Of a stretch of DNA of 64,000 nt, positions 1 to 8,814 are shown piece after piece; position 1 is the first letter of the stretch; every line of letters begins with the position of its first letter. The position numbers and the translations under genes are program-made. A model generated the notes under the pieces. The model saw only the letters and a list, made by a program, of their open reading frames with translations. It was not told the origin of the DNA and made no database searches. Source of the stretch: an uncultured Alistipes sp. GTDB lineage: Bacteria > Bacteroidota > Bacteroidia > Bacteroidales > UBA932. Where the stretch lies: the NCBI GenBank assembly GCA_900550465.1, contig URSC01000009.1:1-64000 (forward strand), in the 5' to 3' direction.

Positions 1-117
1 CCAGGACCCAGGCCATGGCATTGCTCCGGCTCCTGCGGGAGGCAGACGTCTTCTTCCCGGAGCCTTTCTTCTTTGCCCCGGCAGCGCTTTTCTTTTTTCC
101 CTTGCCCTCTTTTCCTT

Positions 118-780
118 TTACTGCTGCTTTTTCCATTTGTTCTTCTTGTTCTTATTGCGTCCCTGCGGCCTGAACTGATTGCGGCCGGGCTGGTTCCCGG
201 TAGGCAGGATCATACCGGGCCTGGTGAATTTCTCCTTGTCCGACACACTTTCCAGATGAATGTGCTCCGGAACCCTGAGAGCACCGCCCGAAAGCCTCTC
301 TATATCCTTGAAGATGGTCTCGTCCGACACTGAGTCCTTGTTCCATATCAGATACTGCTGCCTCATGTACACGGCCATGGACTTGATCATCCGGTCGCGG
401 GTCTCGTCCTCGGGCATGGCGGCGATGACCTTTATCATATTCTGGATATTACGGCCGTAATGGGCGGCTGCCAGCGGCTCCTTGGGCATGGGCACGATGT
501 CGGGAGGAGTTGAGAACTCTTCCTTGGTAGGTACCGGATAGGGTGAGTCCACGTCCAGGTCGAAACCGGCGATGAACTGCACGTGGTCCCAGAGCTTATG
601 CTTGTAGTCAGGCTGCTCGGTCAGATGGGGATTGAGTATCTCCATCACCGACACCACGGCCCGGATCTGCTCGTTGCGCTTCTCGCGGTCGGGTATCTGC
701 TTGACGTGTTCTATCATTTTCTGGATGTGCCTCCCGTATTCAGGCATTATAAGTTTCTCTCGGTTGGTGTTGTAATCCAT
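118..780 (-). CDS. DUF4290 domain protein
   Basis: This 220-residue protein matches the DUF4290 family, a conserved Bacteroidota family of unknown function. The start at 780 (MDYNTNREKL) is chosen because the open frame extends further upstream only through sequence unlike the family. The body has two similar helical stretches, each with a YGRxIQxMI-type motif (near residues 10 and 100), which suggests an internal duplication. The C-terminal 20 residues are rich in Asn, Lys and Arg and are probably disordered or RNA-binding. There is no signal peptide, so a cytoplasmic location is expected. Downstream on the same strand, positions 1-117 read as lysine-rich in every frame and no start could be assigned there. 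Confidence 0.85.
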   Translation of the reverse strand: MDYNTNREKLIMPEYGRHIQKMIEHVKQIPDREKRNEQIRAVVSVMEILNPHLTEQPDYKHKLWDHVQFIAGFDLDVDSPYPVPTKEEFSTPPDIVPMPKEPLAAAHYGRNIQNMIKVIAAMPEDETRDRMIKSMAVYMRQQYLIWNKDSVSDETIFKDIERLSGGALRVPEHIHLESVSDKEKFTRPGMILPTGNQPGRNQFRPQGRNKNKKNKWKKQQ

Positions 781-841
781 TTGTGTTATAGAGCGTGTTA
801 AAAATTTCCACAAAGATAGTTTTTTTAGATTAGGTTTTGAG

Positions 842-849
842 TATCTTTG
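842..849 (+). promoter_or_regulatory. minus-7 element for rfbD
   Basis: TATCTTTG matches the Bacteroidota minus-7 consensus TAnnTTTG and lies 19 nt before the rfbD start codon. No clear minus-33 box is visible. Confidence 0.6.
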
Positions 850-868
850 CCGCACAATTTTAGGAAAG

Positions 869-1738
869 ATGGAAAACATTCTGATTACCGGCGCTGACGG
901 ACAACTCGGTAGCGAGCTCCGCGGCCTCACCAAGGGAGACAGCGGCACCAACTGGCTGTACACGGACGTCCATGAGCTCGACATCACTGACGCCGCGGCC
1001 GTGGAGGACTACATCAGCGCCCACGGAGTCACCAGGATCATCAACTGCGCCGCATACAATGCCGTAGACCAGGCTGAAACCGACACAGACGCCGCCATCA
1101 GGCTCAATGTCACAGGCCCCATGAACCTTGCAGAAGCCGCTGCGCGCCACGGGATATACCTTATACACATATCCACCGACTTCGTATTCGACGGCACCAA
1201 GACATCGCCCTACCACGAGAGCGACCGTCCCGCCCCTCTTTCCGAGTACGGACGCACCAAGCTAGCCGGGGAAACCGCCGTCAAGCGCTCAGGGTGCCTG
1301 TCGATAATCATCAGGACGTCATGGCTTTACTCACCTCTCGGAAAGAAGAACTTCGTCAGGACAATGCTCCGTCTGGGAGAAGAGGAGGAAATAATAAAGG
1401 TAGTGTACGACCAGAAGGGATCTCCCACCTATGCCAGGGACCTGGCCGAAGCCATACTTCACATCCTTCCCCAGCTGGACGCCGTCCCCCGCTACGGAGA
1501 AGTCTTCCACTATGCGGACGAAGGCTGCTGCACCAAAGCTGAATTCGCACAGAAGATCATCACTCTCAAGCATCTGGACAATGACTGCGATATCGTTCCG
1601 GTACCCACCTCGGAGTTCCCGGCCCCGGCACAGCGTCCCGCCTATTCCGTCCTGGACAAATCCCTGATCAAGACGGTCTTCGGAGTCAAAGTTCCCCTGT
1701 GGGAACGGAGCCTGTCAAAAGCGGTAAGGCTGTTCTGA
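869..1738 (+). CDS. rfbD: dTDP-4-dehydrorhamnose reductase
   Basis: RfbD/RmlD catalyses the last step of dTDP-L-rhamnose synthesis, reducing dTDP-4-dehydro-L-rhamnose with NAD(P)H in the cytoplasm. The 289-residue length is normal. The sequence shows an N-terminal Rossmann glycine motif GADGQLG (residues 8-14), the STDFVFDG segment (102-109) and the short-chain dehydrogenase pair Y127/K131 in YGRTK. The gene is convergent with rfbC, the preceding enzyme of the pathway, and their 3' ends overlap by 24 bp. The other two pathway genes (rfbA, rfbB) are not in this window. The identification is secure. Confidence 0.95.
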   Translation: MENILITGADGQLGSELRGLTKGDSGTNWLYTDVHELDITDAAAVEDYISAHGVTRIINCAAYNAVDQAETDTDAAIRLNVTGPMNLAEAAARHGIYLIHISTDFVFDGTKTSPYHESDRPAPLSEYGRTKLAGETAVKRSGCLSIIIRTSWLYSPLGKKNFVRTMLRLGEEEEIIKVVYDQKGSPTYARDLAEAILHILPQLDAVPRYGEVFHYADEGCCTKAEFAQKIITLKHLDNDCDIVPVPTSEFPAPAQRPAYSVLDKSLIKTVFGVKVPLWERSLSKAVRLF

Positions 1739-2266
1739 AAGCAGGGGCGCCCTGCGGTCCTTGTCCGAAAGAATCAGGGGGCATCCCGGATCCATCCACT
1801 CCACCCCTACGGCAGGATCATCCCAACGGACCGAACCCTCCGAGGAAGGCTCGTAGAACTCCCCGCACTTGTATTGGAAGACGGTATTGTCCTCGAGAGT
1901 CAGGAATCCGTGGGCAAAGCCCTCCGAAAGGTAGAACATGCGCTTGTTCTCCCCGCTCAGCACCACTGAGAAATACTTTCCGAATGTAGGAGAGCCCGCC
2001 CTGAGGTCCAGGGCCACATCCTGTACGGCCCCGCGCACCACCCGCACCAGCTTGGACTGGGCATGCGGCGACTTCTGGAAATGCATGCCGCGTAGGACAC
2101 CCCGGGAGGACATGGACTCATTGTCCTGCACGAAATGCACGTCAAGCCCGGTGGCCGCCCGGAAATCCCTTTCGGAGAAAACCTCCATAAAGTAACCTCT
2201 GGAATCCCCGAAAACCTTGGGCTCCAAGACGAAAAGACCTTCAATATCCGTTTTTACAATATTCAT
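1715..2266 (-). CDS. rfbC: dTDP-4-dehydrorhamnose 3,5-epimerase
   Basis: RfbC/RmlC epimerises C3 and C5 of dTDP-4-dehydro-6-deoxyglucose, supplying the substrate of RfbD. The 183-residue cupin shows the catalytic His in RGMHFQ (H62), the basic substrate-contact region around K72 and R75, and the SEGFAHGF segment (residues 114-121). The start at 2266 (MNIVKTDIEG) is preferred to one 7 codons upstream, because it begins at the usual family N-terminus and leaves room for a promoter. The stop lies inside the 3' end of rfbD on the opposite strand, so the two transcripts must be complementary at their ends. Confidence 0.95.
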   Translation of the reverse strand: MNIVKTDIEGLFVLEPKVFGDSRGYFMEVFSERDFRAATGLDVHFVQDNESMSSRGVLRGMHFQKSPHAQSKLVRVVRGAVQDVALDLRAGSPTFGKYFSVVLSGENKRMFYLSEGFAHGFLTLEDNTVFQYKCGEFYEPSSEGSVRWDDPAVGVEWMDPGCPLILSDKDRRAPLLSEQPYRF

Positions 2267-2284
2267 GATTTTTAAATTTATGCG

Positions 2285-2292
2285 CAAATGTA
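2285..2292 (-). promoter_or_regulatory. minus-7 element for rfbC
   Basis: On the minus strand this reads TACATTTG, an exact TAnnTTTG match, 18 nt upstream of the rfbC start. It is back to back with the hisS element, so the divergent promoters share about 30 bp. Confidence 0.6.
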
Positions 2293-2303
2293 GAAAACGT
2301 TTC

Positions 2304-2311
2304 TAAATTTG
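2304..2311 (+). promoter_or_regulatory. minus-7 element for hisS
   Basis: TAAATTTG is an exact TAnnTTTG match, 20 nt upstream of the hisS start codon. Confidence 0.6.
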
Positions 2312-2331
2312 CAGTTCAAAACCATCCGAAC

Positions 2332-3690
2332 ATGACGCAAAAACCATCCATACCCAAAGGCACCCGGGATTTCGGTCCTTCCGAAATGGCCGGACGCAAC
2401 TACATCTTCGACACTGTCAAAGCCGTTTTCCGCAAATACGGATACTCACCCATCGAGACTCCGGCGATGGAGAACCTCTCCACCCTACTGGGAAAATACG
2501 GAGAGGAAGGAGACAAGCTCCTCTTCAAGATTCTCAACTCCGGAGACGCGTTCAAGGACATACAGCAGATGCCCGCGGCGGAGCTCTCAGAGGCCGGCAG
2601 CAACGCCCTGGCGCTGAAAGTCTGCGAGAAAGGACTGCGCTATGACCTGACGGTGCCTTTCGCGAGGTTCGTGGTCCAGCACCGCAACGAGCTGACATTC
2701 CCATTCAAGAGGTACCAGATCCAGCCGGTATGGAGGGCCGACCGTCCTCAGAAAGGCCGCTACCGCGAGTTCTACCAGTGCGATGTGGACGTAGTGGGCT
2801 CCGATTCCCTGCTCTACGAACTGGAGATGGTGCAGATAGTCGACGAGGTATTCCGAAACATGGGCATCGGCGTGAGAATCAAGATCAACAACCGCAAGAT
2901 CCTCTCCGGCCTGGCCGAGATCTCCGGCCAGAGCGACAAGCTCACCGATATCACAGTCGCCATCGACAAGATAGATAAAATAGGTCTGGACGCCGTCAAG
3001 GTCGAACTGGCCGAGCGCGGTGTCCTGCCCGGGAGCATAGCCCGCATCGAGCCTGTCCTGACCCTGACAGGCAGCACAGAGGAGAAAATCACAGCCATGA
3101 GGCACATCCTCGAAGGTTCTCAGACCGGCATGCGCGGCCTGGACGAACTGGAAGAGCTCTTCCGCCTCATCCGCGAAGCCGGAGTAGCAGCGGAGACCGA
3201 GTTCGACCTTTCCCTGGCCCGCGGCCTGAACTACTACACCGGCGCCATCTTCGAGGTAAAGGCCCTGGACTTCACCATCGGCAGCATCTGCGGAGGCGGA
3301 CGCTATGACGACCTCACCGGCATATTCGGCCTAAGCGACACCTCCGGAGTAGGCATTTCCTTCGGCGCCGACCGCATCTACGACGTCCTCGCCGGACTGG
3401 ACAAGTTCCCCAAGGAGGCCGTCCGCGGCACTGAGTACCTCTTCGCCAACATGGGCCCGGCCACCCTCCCCTACATCCTGAACGCCGCAGCCCGCTGCCG
3501 TGCCGCCGGACACTCCTGCGAAATCTACCCCGACCCTGCCAAACTCCGCAAACAGTTCGAATACGCGGATAGAAAAAGCATAAAATACATCGTACTCGCA
3601 GGAGAGGACGAAGCCGCAACCAACGAATTGACCATCAAAGACATAATAAAAGGAGAGCAGAAAAGAGTCAAAATTTCCGAGATTTTTTAA
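2332..3690 (+). CDS. hisS: histidyl-tRNA synthetase
   Basis: This class II aminoacyl-tRNA synthetase charges tRNA-His in the cytoplasm. At 452 residues it has the usual length. Motif 2 is seen as FKRYQIQPVWRADRPQKGR followed by REFYQCDVD. The histidine-specific segment RGLNYYTGAIFE and the GGGRYDD motif are both present, and a C-terminal anticodon-binding domain follows. The start codon directly follows a promoter-like region without a Shine-Dalgarno, as expected in Bacteroidota. An initiator tRNA gene lies 51 bp downstream under its own promoter. Confidence 0.97.
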   Translation: MTQKPSIPKGTRDFGPSEMAGRNYIFDTVKAVFRKYGYSPIETPAMENLSTLLGKYGEEGDKLLFKILNSGDAFKDIQQMPAAELSEAGSNALALKVCEKGLRYDLTVPFARFVVQHRNELTFPFKRYQIQPVWRADRPQKGRYREFYQCDVDVVGSDSLLYELEMVQIVDEVFRNMGIGVRIKINNRKILSGLAEISGQSDKLTDITVAIDKIDKIGLDAVKVELAERGVLPGSIARIEPVLTLTGSTEEKITAMRHILEGSQTGMRGLDELEELFRLIREAGVAAETEFDLSLARGLNYYTGAIFEVKALDFTIGSICGGGRYDDLTGIFGLSDTSGVGISFGADRIYDVLAGLDKFPKEAVRGTEYLFANMGPATLPYILNAAARCRAAGHSCEIYPDPAKLRKQFEYADRKSIKYIVLAGEDEAATNELTIKDIIKGEQKRVKISEIF

Positions 3691-3700
3691 TAAGAAATTT

Positions 3701-3730
3701 TTGGTTTTTAAAAAATATTCTCTACTTTTG
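3701..3730 (+). promoter_or_regulatory. promoter of the initiator tRNA
   Basis: A TTG at 3701-3703 and TACTTTTG at 3723-3730 are separated by 19 bp. This fits the Bacteroidota minus-33/minus-7 arrangement and ends 11 bp before the tRNA. Confidence 0.65.
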
Positions 3731-3741
3731 CAACCTCACAC

Positions 3742-3814
<73 letters not shown>

Positions 3815-3829
3815 CAAAAAGACAGAAGC

Positions 3830-3857
3830 CGCCGGATTTGTTATCCGGCGTTTTTTT
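3830..3857 (+). terminator. intrinsic terminator after tRNA-fMet
   Basis: The 8-bp stem CGCCGGAT / ATCCGGCG (3830-3837 and 3843-3850) has a 5-nt loop and is followed by seven T residues. It should end the tRNA transcript. The TTTG at its loop may also serve as the minus-33 box of maeB. Confidence 0.85.
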
Positions 3858-3867
3858 GCTATATTCG
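3837..3867 (+). promoter_or_regulatory. putative maeB promoter overlapping terminator
   Basis: TTTG at 3837-3840 and TATATTCG at 3860-3867 are 19 bp apart. The second box differs from TAnnTTTG at one position. The upstream box lies at the apex of the tRNA terminator hairpin. Confidence 0.45.
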
Positions 3868-3891
3868 CGGACTACTTAAGACGAATGTAAT

Positions 3892-6228
3892 ATGGCAGAC
3901 AACAATAAGAAAGCGGCCCTGGACTATCACCGTCTCGGCCGTCCGGGCAAGATAGAGACCCTGCCCACCAAGCCCTACTCATCCCAGCACGACCTTTCCC
4001 TGGCCTATTCTCCCGGCGTGGCCTACCCCTGCCTGGAGATCAAGGACCATGCGGAGGATTCCTACGAATACACCAACAAGGGCAATCTCATGGCCGTCAT
4101 CTCCAACGGCACGGCCGTCCTCGGTCTGGGCGACATCGGAGCCCTCGCCGGCAAGCCCGTGATGGAGGGGAAGGCCCTTCTGTTCAAGATATTCGCCGGA
4201 TTAGACTGCTACGACATAGAGCTGAACGAGAAGGATCCGGAGAAATTCATCGCCGCCGTCAAGGCCATAGCCCCCACCTTCGGAGGCATCAACCTCGAGG
4301 ACATCAAGGCCCCGGAGTGCTTCGAGATAGAGCGCAGGCTCAAGGAGGAGTGCGACATCCCCGTGATGCACGACGACCAGCACGGCACGGCCATCATCTC
4401 GGCCGCGGGCCTGCTCAACGCCCTGGAGCTGCAGAACAAGAAGATAGAGGACATCCGGCTGGTGGTCAACGGAGCCGGTGCCGCCGCCGTCGCCTGCACC
4501 AACCTCTACATCGAGCTCGGTGTGCGCCGGGAGAACATCGTAATGTGCGACAGCAAGGGAGTTATCTCCACTTCCCGCACCGACCTCAACGCCATGAAGC
4601 GGACCTTCGCCACTGACCGCGACGTACACACCCTGGCCGAAGCCCTCGTAGGTGCAGACGTCTTCCTGGGCCTTTCCGTACGCAACGTCCTGACCAAGGA
4701 GATGATCCGCACGATGGCCGACCGCCCCATAGTATTTGCTTTGGCCAACCCCGATCCGGAGATAAAATATTCTGAGGCCATGGCCTCCCGCGACGACCTG
4801 ATATTTGCTACCGGCCGCTCGGACTACCCCAACCAGATCAACAACGTCCTCGGATTCCCCTACATCTTCCGCGGAGCCTTAGACGTACGCGCCACAGCCA
4901 TCAACGAGGAGATGAAGTTAGCCGCTGTCTACGCCATAGCCGCACTGGCCAAACAGCCCGTCCCCTCCGTGGTCAACGCCGCATACAACATTGAGGAAAA
5001 TATCCGCTACGGGCGCCACTACATCCTGCCCAAGCCCCTGGATCCCAGGCTGCTCTCGGCAGTAGCCCCGGCTGTAGCCAAGGCCGCCATGAGCTCCGGA
5101 GTGGCCCGTAGACCCGTCACCGACTGGGACGAATACGAGGAGCACCTGCAGGAGATGATGGGCTATGACAACAAGCTCGTCCGCCGTTTCGCCGATGTGG
5201 CCCGCTGCCAGCCCATGCGGGTGGTCTTCGGAGAAGGCAATACGGACAATATGCTGGAGGCAGCCGTACAGGCCGGCGCGGAGGGACTCTGCCGCCCCGT
5301 CCTGCTTGGCAATGCGGAGCTTATCGGCAAGAGGGCCGCAGGTCTCGGGCTGTCGCTCGATGGTGTGGAGATCGTCAATCCCAGGCATCCGGACGAGAAG
5401 GCCCGCAGGGAAAACTACGCGGAGGCCCTGGCCACCAATCTCGCCCGCAAGGGGTACACCCGCCAGGACGCCTACGAGAAGATGTTCGACCGCAACTACT
5501 TCGGCATGATGATGGTCGAGAGCGGAGACGCGGACGCCTTCATCGCCGGCACCTATACCAACAACGTGGCAGTAGCCTCCATCGCCCGCGACATCATCGG
5601 CATCCGTCAGGGATTCAGCACCTTCGCGACGATGCACATCCTCAACACCAAGCGCGGAGTATTCTTCCTGGCCGACACGATGATCAACGAGCACACCGAT
5701 GCCTCCACCCTGGTGGACATCGCCCGCCTCACTACCGGAGCCGTGGAATACTATGCCTTCGACCCCGTAATAGCCATGCTCTCCTACAGCAACTTCGGGT
5801 CCAACCTGCACGAAGGAGCGGCACCCGCCTCCTGCCAGTCCGGCACCTGCGGCACACCCTCGGCAGTCCATCAGGCCGTGGAGCTCCTCCACGAGCGCTA
5901 CCCCGACATGGTGGTGGACGGTGAGATGCGCATGGACATGGCCCTGAACCGTCAGCTGCGCGACCGGACCTATCCGTTCAACCGCCTGTACGGCAAGGAA
6001 GTCAACACCCTGATCTTCCCCGACCTCAACTCCTCCTCCGCCGCCTGGCGCATGATGATGGAAATGGGCACAGGAGAGGCCATCGGCCCTATTCAGATAG
6101 GTCTCAACAAGCCGGTGCACTTCATCTCGGTGGAAGCCCCCGTGCGGGAGATAGTCAACCTGGCGACCCTCGCGTCCCTGGACGCCGCCATCTATCTCAA
6201 GGCCGGCAACTGCCTGCTCGACAGATAA
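3892..6228 (+). CDS. maeB: NADP-dependent malic enzyme with phosphotransacetylase-like domain
   Basis: The 778-residue MaeB-type protein joins an N-terminal malic enzyme (about residues 1-425) to a C-terminal phosphate acetyl/butyryltransferase-like domain (about 430-778). The malic part oxidatively decarboxylates malate to pyruvate with NADP. Its catalytic region is visible in AYSPGVAYPCLEI and VMEGKALLFK, followed by the metal-binding segment MHDDQHGTA and a Rossmann motif VNGAGAAA. In other MaeB proteins the transacetylase-like part is usually regulatory, binding acetyl-CoA. The gene appears monocistronic. No Shine-Dalgarno precedes the start. Confidence 0.95.
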   Translation: MADNNKKAALDYHRLGRPGKIETLPTKPYSSQHDLSLAYSPGVAYPCLEIKDHAEDSYEYTNKGNLMAVISNGTAVLGLGDIGALAGKPVMEGKALLFKIFAGLDCYDIELNEKDPEKFIAAVKAIAPTFGGINLEDIKAPECFEIERRLKEECDIPVMHDDQHGTAIISAAGLLNALELQNKKIEDIRLVVNGAGAAAVACTNLYIELGVRRENIVMCDSKGVISTSRTDLNAMKRTFATDRDVHTLAEALVGADVFLGLSVRNVLTKEMIRTMADRPIVFALANPDPEIKYSEAMASRDDLIFATGRSDYPNQINNVLGFPYIFRGALDVRATAINEEMKLAAVYAIAALAKQPVPSVVNAAYNIEENIRYGRHYILPKPLDPRLLSAVAPAVAKAAMSSGVARRPVTDWDEYEEHLQEMMGYDNKLVRRFADVARCQPMRVVFGEGNTDNMLEAAVQAGAEGLCRPVLLGNAELIGKRAAGLGLSLDGVEIVNPRHPDEKARRENYAEALATNLARKGYTRQDAYEKMFDRNYFGMMMVESGDADAFIAGTYTNNVAVASIARDIIGIRQGFSTFATMHILNTKRGVFFLADTMINEHTDASTLVDIARLTTGAVEYYAFDPVIAMLSYSNFGSNLHEGAAPASCQSGTCGTPSAVHQAVELLHERYPDMVVDGEMRMDMALNRQLRDRTYPFNRLYGKEVNTLIFPDLNSSSAAWRMMMEMGTGEAIGPIQIGLNKPVHFISVEAPVREIVNLATLASLDAAIYLKAGNCLLDR

Positions 6229-6311
6229 TGACAGATCCATGTCACATCACCATAAGATACTCATTTATACCGTTTGAAATTTAACAACTCACTTTAAAAA
6301 CATATCATTTT

Positions 6312-7376
6312 ATGAAAAACTACTTTTACATTCCCGCTGTCGCTGTAGCCGCAGCGGTGCTCTTCGCCTCCTGCACCAAGGAGCAGTCATCCCTCACTAT
6401 TGACTCTGTCCAAGGTTCTGCCACCGTTTACGGAACCGCTTTCTATGATGAAGGTGCCGCTGAACTCGAGAACGGAGCCATTGCAGAATCCAACATGGTA
6501 GCAGCTGCCGGACAGACTGTGCTCGTCAAAGTACCGAACAGTGCGTATGCCAACAATGCTCAGGGCTACCAGTCCTATCTGACCACGGTCAATGACGACG
6601 GCAGTTTCGAGATAACCGTCCCTGTAGGCAGCACCGATGACTCTGCCCAAGTCTCCATCCTCCCCTTCAAAGCCACCTACAACAAGATCATCAACGGAGA
6701 AATCGTAAAGATGGACAGCACGCTCTTCACCACCCAGTCTCCCAAGAACGTCAATCTTTCAGATTACGGCGGTGAGTTCGTAACCCTGAACGCTGAGAAC
6801 AAGTCCGTACAGCAGGTGCAGTACAATCAGCAGATCACCATACAGGGAAATGTCACTGCTCCGGCATGGGTTTCCAATCAGACAGCTTATGAAGGTAAAT
6901 ATCAAGGATTCGGAACTGATCTTACCGTCAAAGTCACTGTCAAGGAAAACAGCAATGTGATAAATACTTTCACCTACAACTGCACCTCCGACAACACAGG
7001 TAAATACGAGCAGATGATAGTACTCCCCGACGATTTCCTCTCCAACAGCAGCATGACGGCTGACATCACAGTCTCAAGCCCTGCATATCAAGCTGATTTC
7101 TCCCACTATTACGAAATCACATCGTCTTCCCAGGATGGAGGAACCTCGACAAGCTGGATGACACAGAAGATCCTGTTATATTATTGGAGTTCCTCCGCAA
7201 GCGAGACCCTTGATGACTCCAATAAATCAAATTATCAGAACCTGCCGCTCATTTTAACAGATATCAGGATTGACACTGACCCCGTAAACAGGGACGAGGT
7301 ATATGGCCTCGGCAACAGCATCGACAGCAGCAACCCCAACTTTAGAATAGAGTATAACAATCCTTTCAACTGGTAA
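6312..7376 (+). CDS. secreted lipoprotein of unknown function
   Basis: This 354-residue protein begins with a signal peptide and lipobox LFASC, with the lipidated Cys at residue 21, so it is probably attached to the outer membrane. I do not recognise a named domain. The mature part is rich in Ser, Thr, Asn and Gln and alternates in a beta-strand pattern, with several short repeats of polar residues. It is 5 bp upstream of a gene for a beta-barrel protein on the same strand, so the two are probably co-transcribed and may form a surface pair. The weaker codon bias and Asn content suggest an exported protein rather than an enzyme. Confidence 0.75.
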   Translation: MKNYFYIPAVAVAAAVLFASCTKEQSSLTIDSVQGSATVYGTAFYDEGAAELENGAIAESNMVAAAGQTVLVKVPNSAYANNAQGYQSYLTTVNDDGSFEITVPVGSTDDSAQVSILPFKATYNKIINGEIVKMDSTLFTTQSPKNVNLSDYGGEFVTLNAENKSVQQVQYNQQITIQGNVTAPAWVSNQTAYEGKYQGFGTDLTVKVTVKENSNVINTFTYNCTSDNTGKYEQMIVLPDDFLSNSSMTADITVSSPAYQADFSHYYEITSSSQDGGTSTSWMTQKILLYYWSSSASETLDDSNKSNYQNLPLILTDIRIDTDPVNRDEVYGLGNSIDSSNPNFRIEYNNPFNW

Positions 7377-7381
7377 CAACT

Positions 7382-8278
7382 ATGAAACGATTTATCACAC
7401 TATCTGCTGTCATTCTCATGAGCGCAGCCGTCCTGTCCGCCCAGAGCAGGAATGACAGACAGTACATCCAATACACCCCTGAAGCCGGAGAGTTCGGCCT
7501 CACCGTAAGCGCGAATCCCATCACCGGCTTCCTCGGGAACCTCTTCAACGGTTCACAGAGCAATAATATAGGCGAGGTCGGAGGTCAGCCCTACAACCCG
7601 GGTATAAACAATCTTCTGCCTACAGTTTCCATCGCCGGACGCTACTTCCTCACCGACGAGCTGGCCATCCGCCTCAACGTTGGATGGATGTACAGTCATG
7701 ACAGGAACAACTACTACGCCACTGATGACGCTGCCCTGGCTGCAGATCCTTTCTCCAGAGACAAGGTAATAGACTCACACGTGACCAACAACAGCGGCGG
7801 CAGTTTCATGATAGGAGCCGAATACAGGCTGGGCAGAGGCCGCGTACAGGGAATCTTCGGAGGAGGACTGCTGTATGCATTCAACTACTACAAGGAGAAT
7901 TTCAGCTACGGCAACGCCGTGACCGAGATAAACCAGTCCCCGAGCACCGGAATTCCCAGCACTCAGACCCCCAGTATCCCCGGGTTCAGTTCTCCCCGCT
8001 ATCTCAGCACATTCAACAACAACCCCACGCATTATGCCGGCCTTGTCGGATTCGTAGGAGTTGAATGGTTCTTCGCTCCCAAAGTATCGCTCGGAGCAGA
8101 GGTCAACATCGCGGCTGCATACAACTGGACGAACGGCACGTACTACACGGCTGAAGGCTACAACACCCTCTCCGGACAGGTTGAGGAATGGACGGAGCTG
8201 CTGTCCCCTTCTTCCAGCGGATTTGACTTCGGAACAAAGAACATAGGAGCAAATCTGTCAATCAACTTCTATTTCTAA
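7382..8278 (+). CDS. outer-membrane beta-barrel protein
   Basis: The 298-residue product has a cleavable signal peptide ending near AVLSAQ (residue 20) and alternating hydrophobic/aromatic strands throughout. It ends in ...SINFYF, a terminal aromatic residue typical of barrels inserted by the BAM complex. A Gly/Asn-rich loop lies around residues 180-210. It looks like a small OmpA/OprD-size barrel without a periplasmic domain. It starts 5 bp after the lipoprotein gene, and a strong terminator follows, closing a two-gene unit. The substrate or function cannot be read from the sequence. Confidence 0.75.
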   Translation: MKRFITLSAVILMSAAVLSAQSRNDRQYIQYTPEAGEFGLTVSANPITGFLGNLFNGSQSNNIGEVGGQPYNPGINNLLPTVSIAGRYFLTDELAIRLNVGWMYSHDRNNYYATDDAALAADPFSRDKVIDSHVTNNSGGSFMIGAEYRLGRGRVQGIFGGGLLYAFNYYKENFSYGNAVTEINQSPSTGIPSTQTPSIPGFSSPRYLSTFNNNPTHYAGLVGFVGVEWFFAPKVSLGAEVNIAAAYNWTNGTYYTAEGYNTLSGQVEEWTELLSPSSSGFDFGTKNIGANLSINFYF

Positions 8279-8302
8279 CAGGCGGTTCCGCCAGTTTTAC
8301 AG

Positions 8303-8336
8303 ATCCTGCCGGCCATGAATCCGGCAGGATTTTTTT
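8303..8336 (+). terminator. intrinsic terminator of the lipoprotein/barrel unit
   Basis: A perfect 10-bp stem ATCCTGCCGG / CCGGCAGGAT has an 8-nt loop and is followed by a T tract. Its last T overlaps the minus-7 element of bcp. Confidence 0.9.
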
Positions 8337-8343
8337 ATATTTG
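8336..8343 (+). promoter_or_regulatory. minus-7 element for bcp
   Basis: TATATTTG is an exact TAnnTTTG match, 18 nt upstream of the bcp start and directly at the end of the preceding terminator. Confidence 0.6.
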
Positions 8344-8361
8344 CGGAAATAATACACCGCT

Positions 8362-8808
8362 ATGTTACAGAAAGGAGACAAAGCCCCGTACTTCGAGGGC
8401 CCCGACCAGGACGGAAACATCATCCGCCTGAGTGATTTCACAGGACGCAGGCTCGTCCTTTATTTCTACCCCAAGGACAGCACTCCCGGCTGCACTGCCG
8501 AGGCCTGCGACCTCCGGGACAACTATGAGCGCTTTCTCAGCCAGGGCTATGCCGTGGTGGGCGTAAGCAAGGACAGCGCGGCCTCGCACCGTAAATTCAT
8601 CGAAAAATACAGTCTGCCTTTCCCCCTGATCTCAGACCCGGAGACTGTCATCCTGCAGGCCTATGAGGCCTGGGGCGAGAAGAAGAACTACGGCAAGGTC
8701 AGCATGGGCACCCTCCGCAAGACCTACGTCATCGATGAGAACGGCGTCATCACCGACATCATCTCCAAGGTCGATACCAAGAACCATACCGCGCAGATAT
8801 TGAAATAA
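8362..8808 (+). CDS. bcp: thioredoxin-dependent thiol peroxidase (BCP/PrxQ)
   Basis: This 148-residue atypical 2-Cys peroxiredoxin reduces hydroperoxides with electrons from thioredoxin in the cytoplasm. The peroxidatic Cys (C44) lies in DSTPGCTAEACDLRD, and the resolving Cys (C49) is five residues later, as in the PrxQ subclass. The PxxxT/S(x)xC active-site pattern is intact. The gene starts a probable two-gene unit with the GH20 hexosaminidase, whose start follows after 6 bp. Confidence 0.95.
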   Translation: MLQKGDKAPYFEGPDQDGNIIRLSDFTGRRLVLYFYPKDSTPGCTAEACDLRDNYERFLSQGYAVVGVSKDSAASHRKFIEKYSLPFPLISDPETVILQAYEAWGEKKNYGKVSMGTLRKTYVIDENGVITDIISKVDTKNHTAQILK

Positions 8809-8814
8809 CTTACC

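Noticed and set aside
1..117. A further gene at the left edge
   Set aside because: All minus-strand frames are lysine/arginine-rich and only late ATG codons occur near positions 14-21, so no gene can be supported.
4918..6240. 440-codon minus-strand frame opposite maeB
   Set aside because: Shadow frame; maeB accounts for the conservation pattern.
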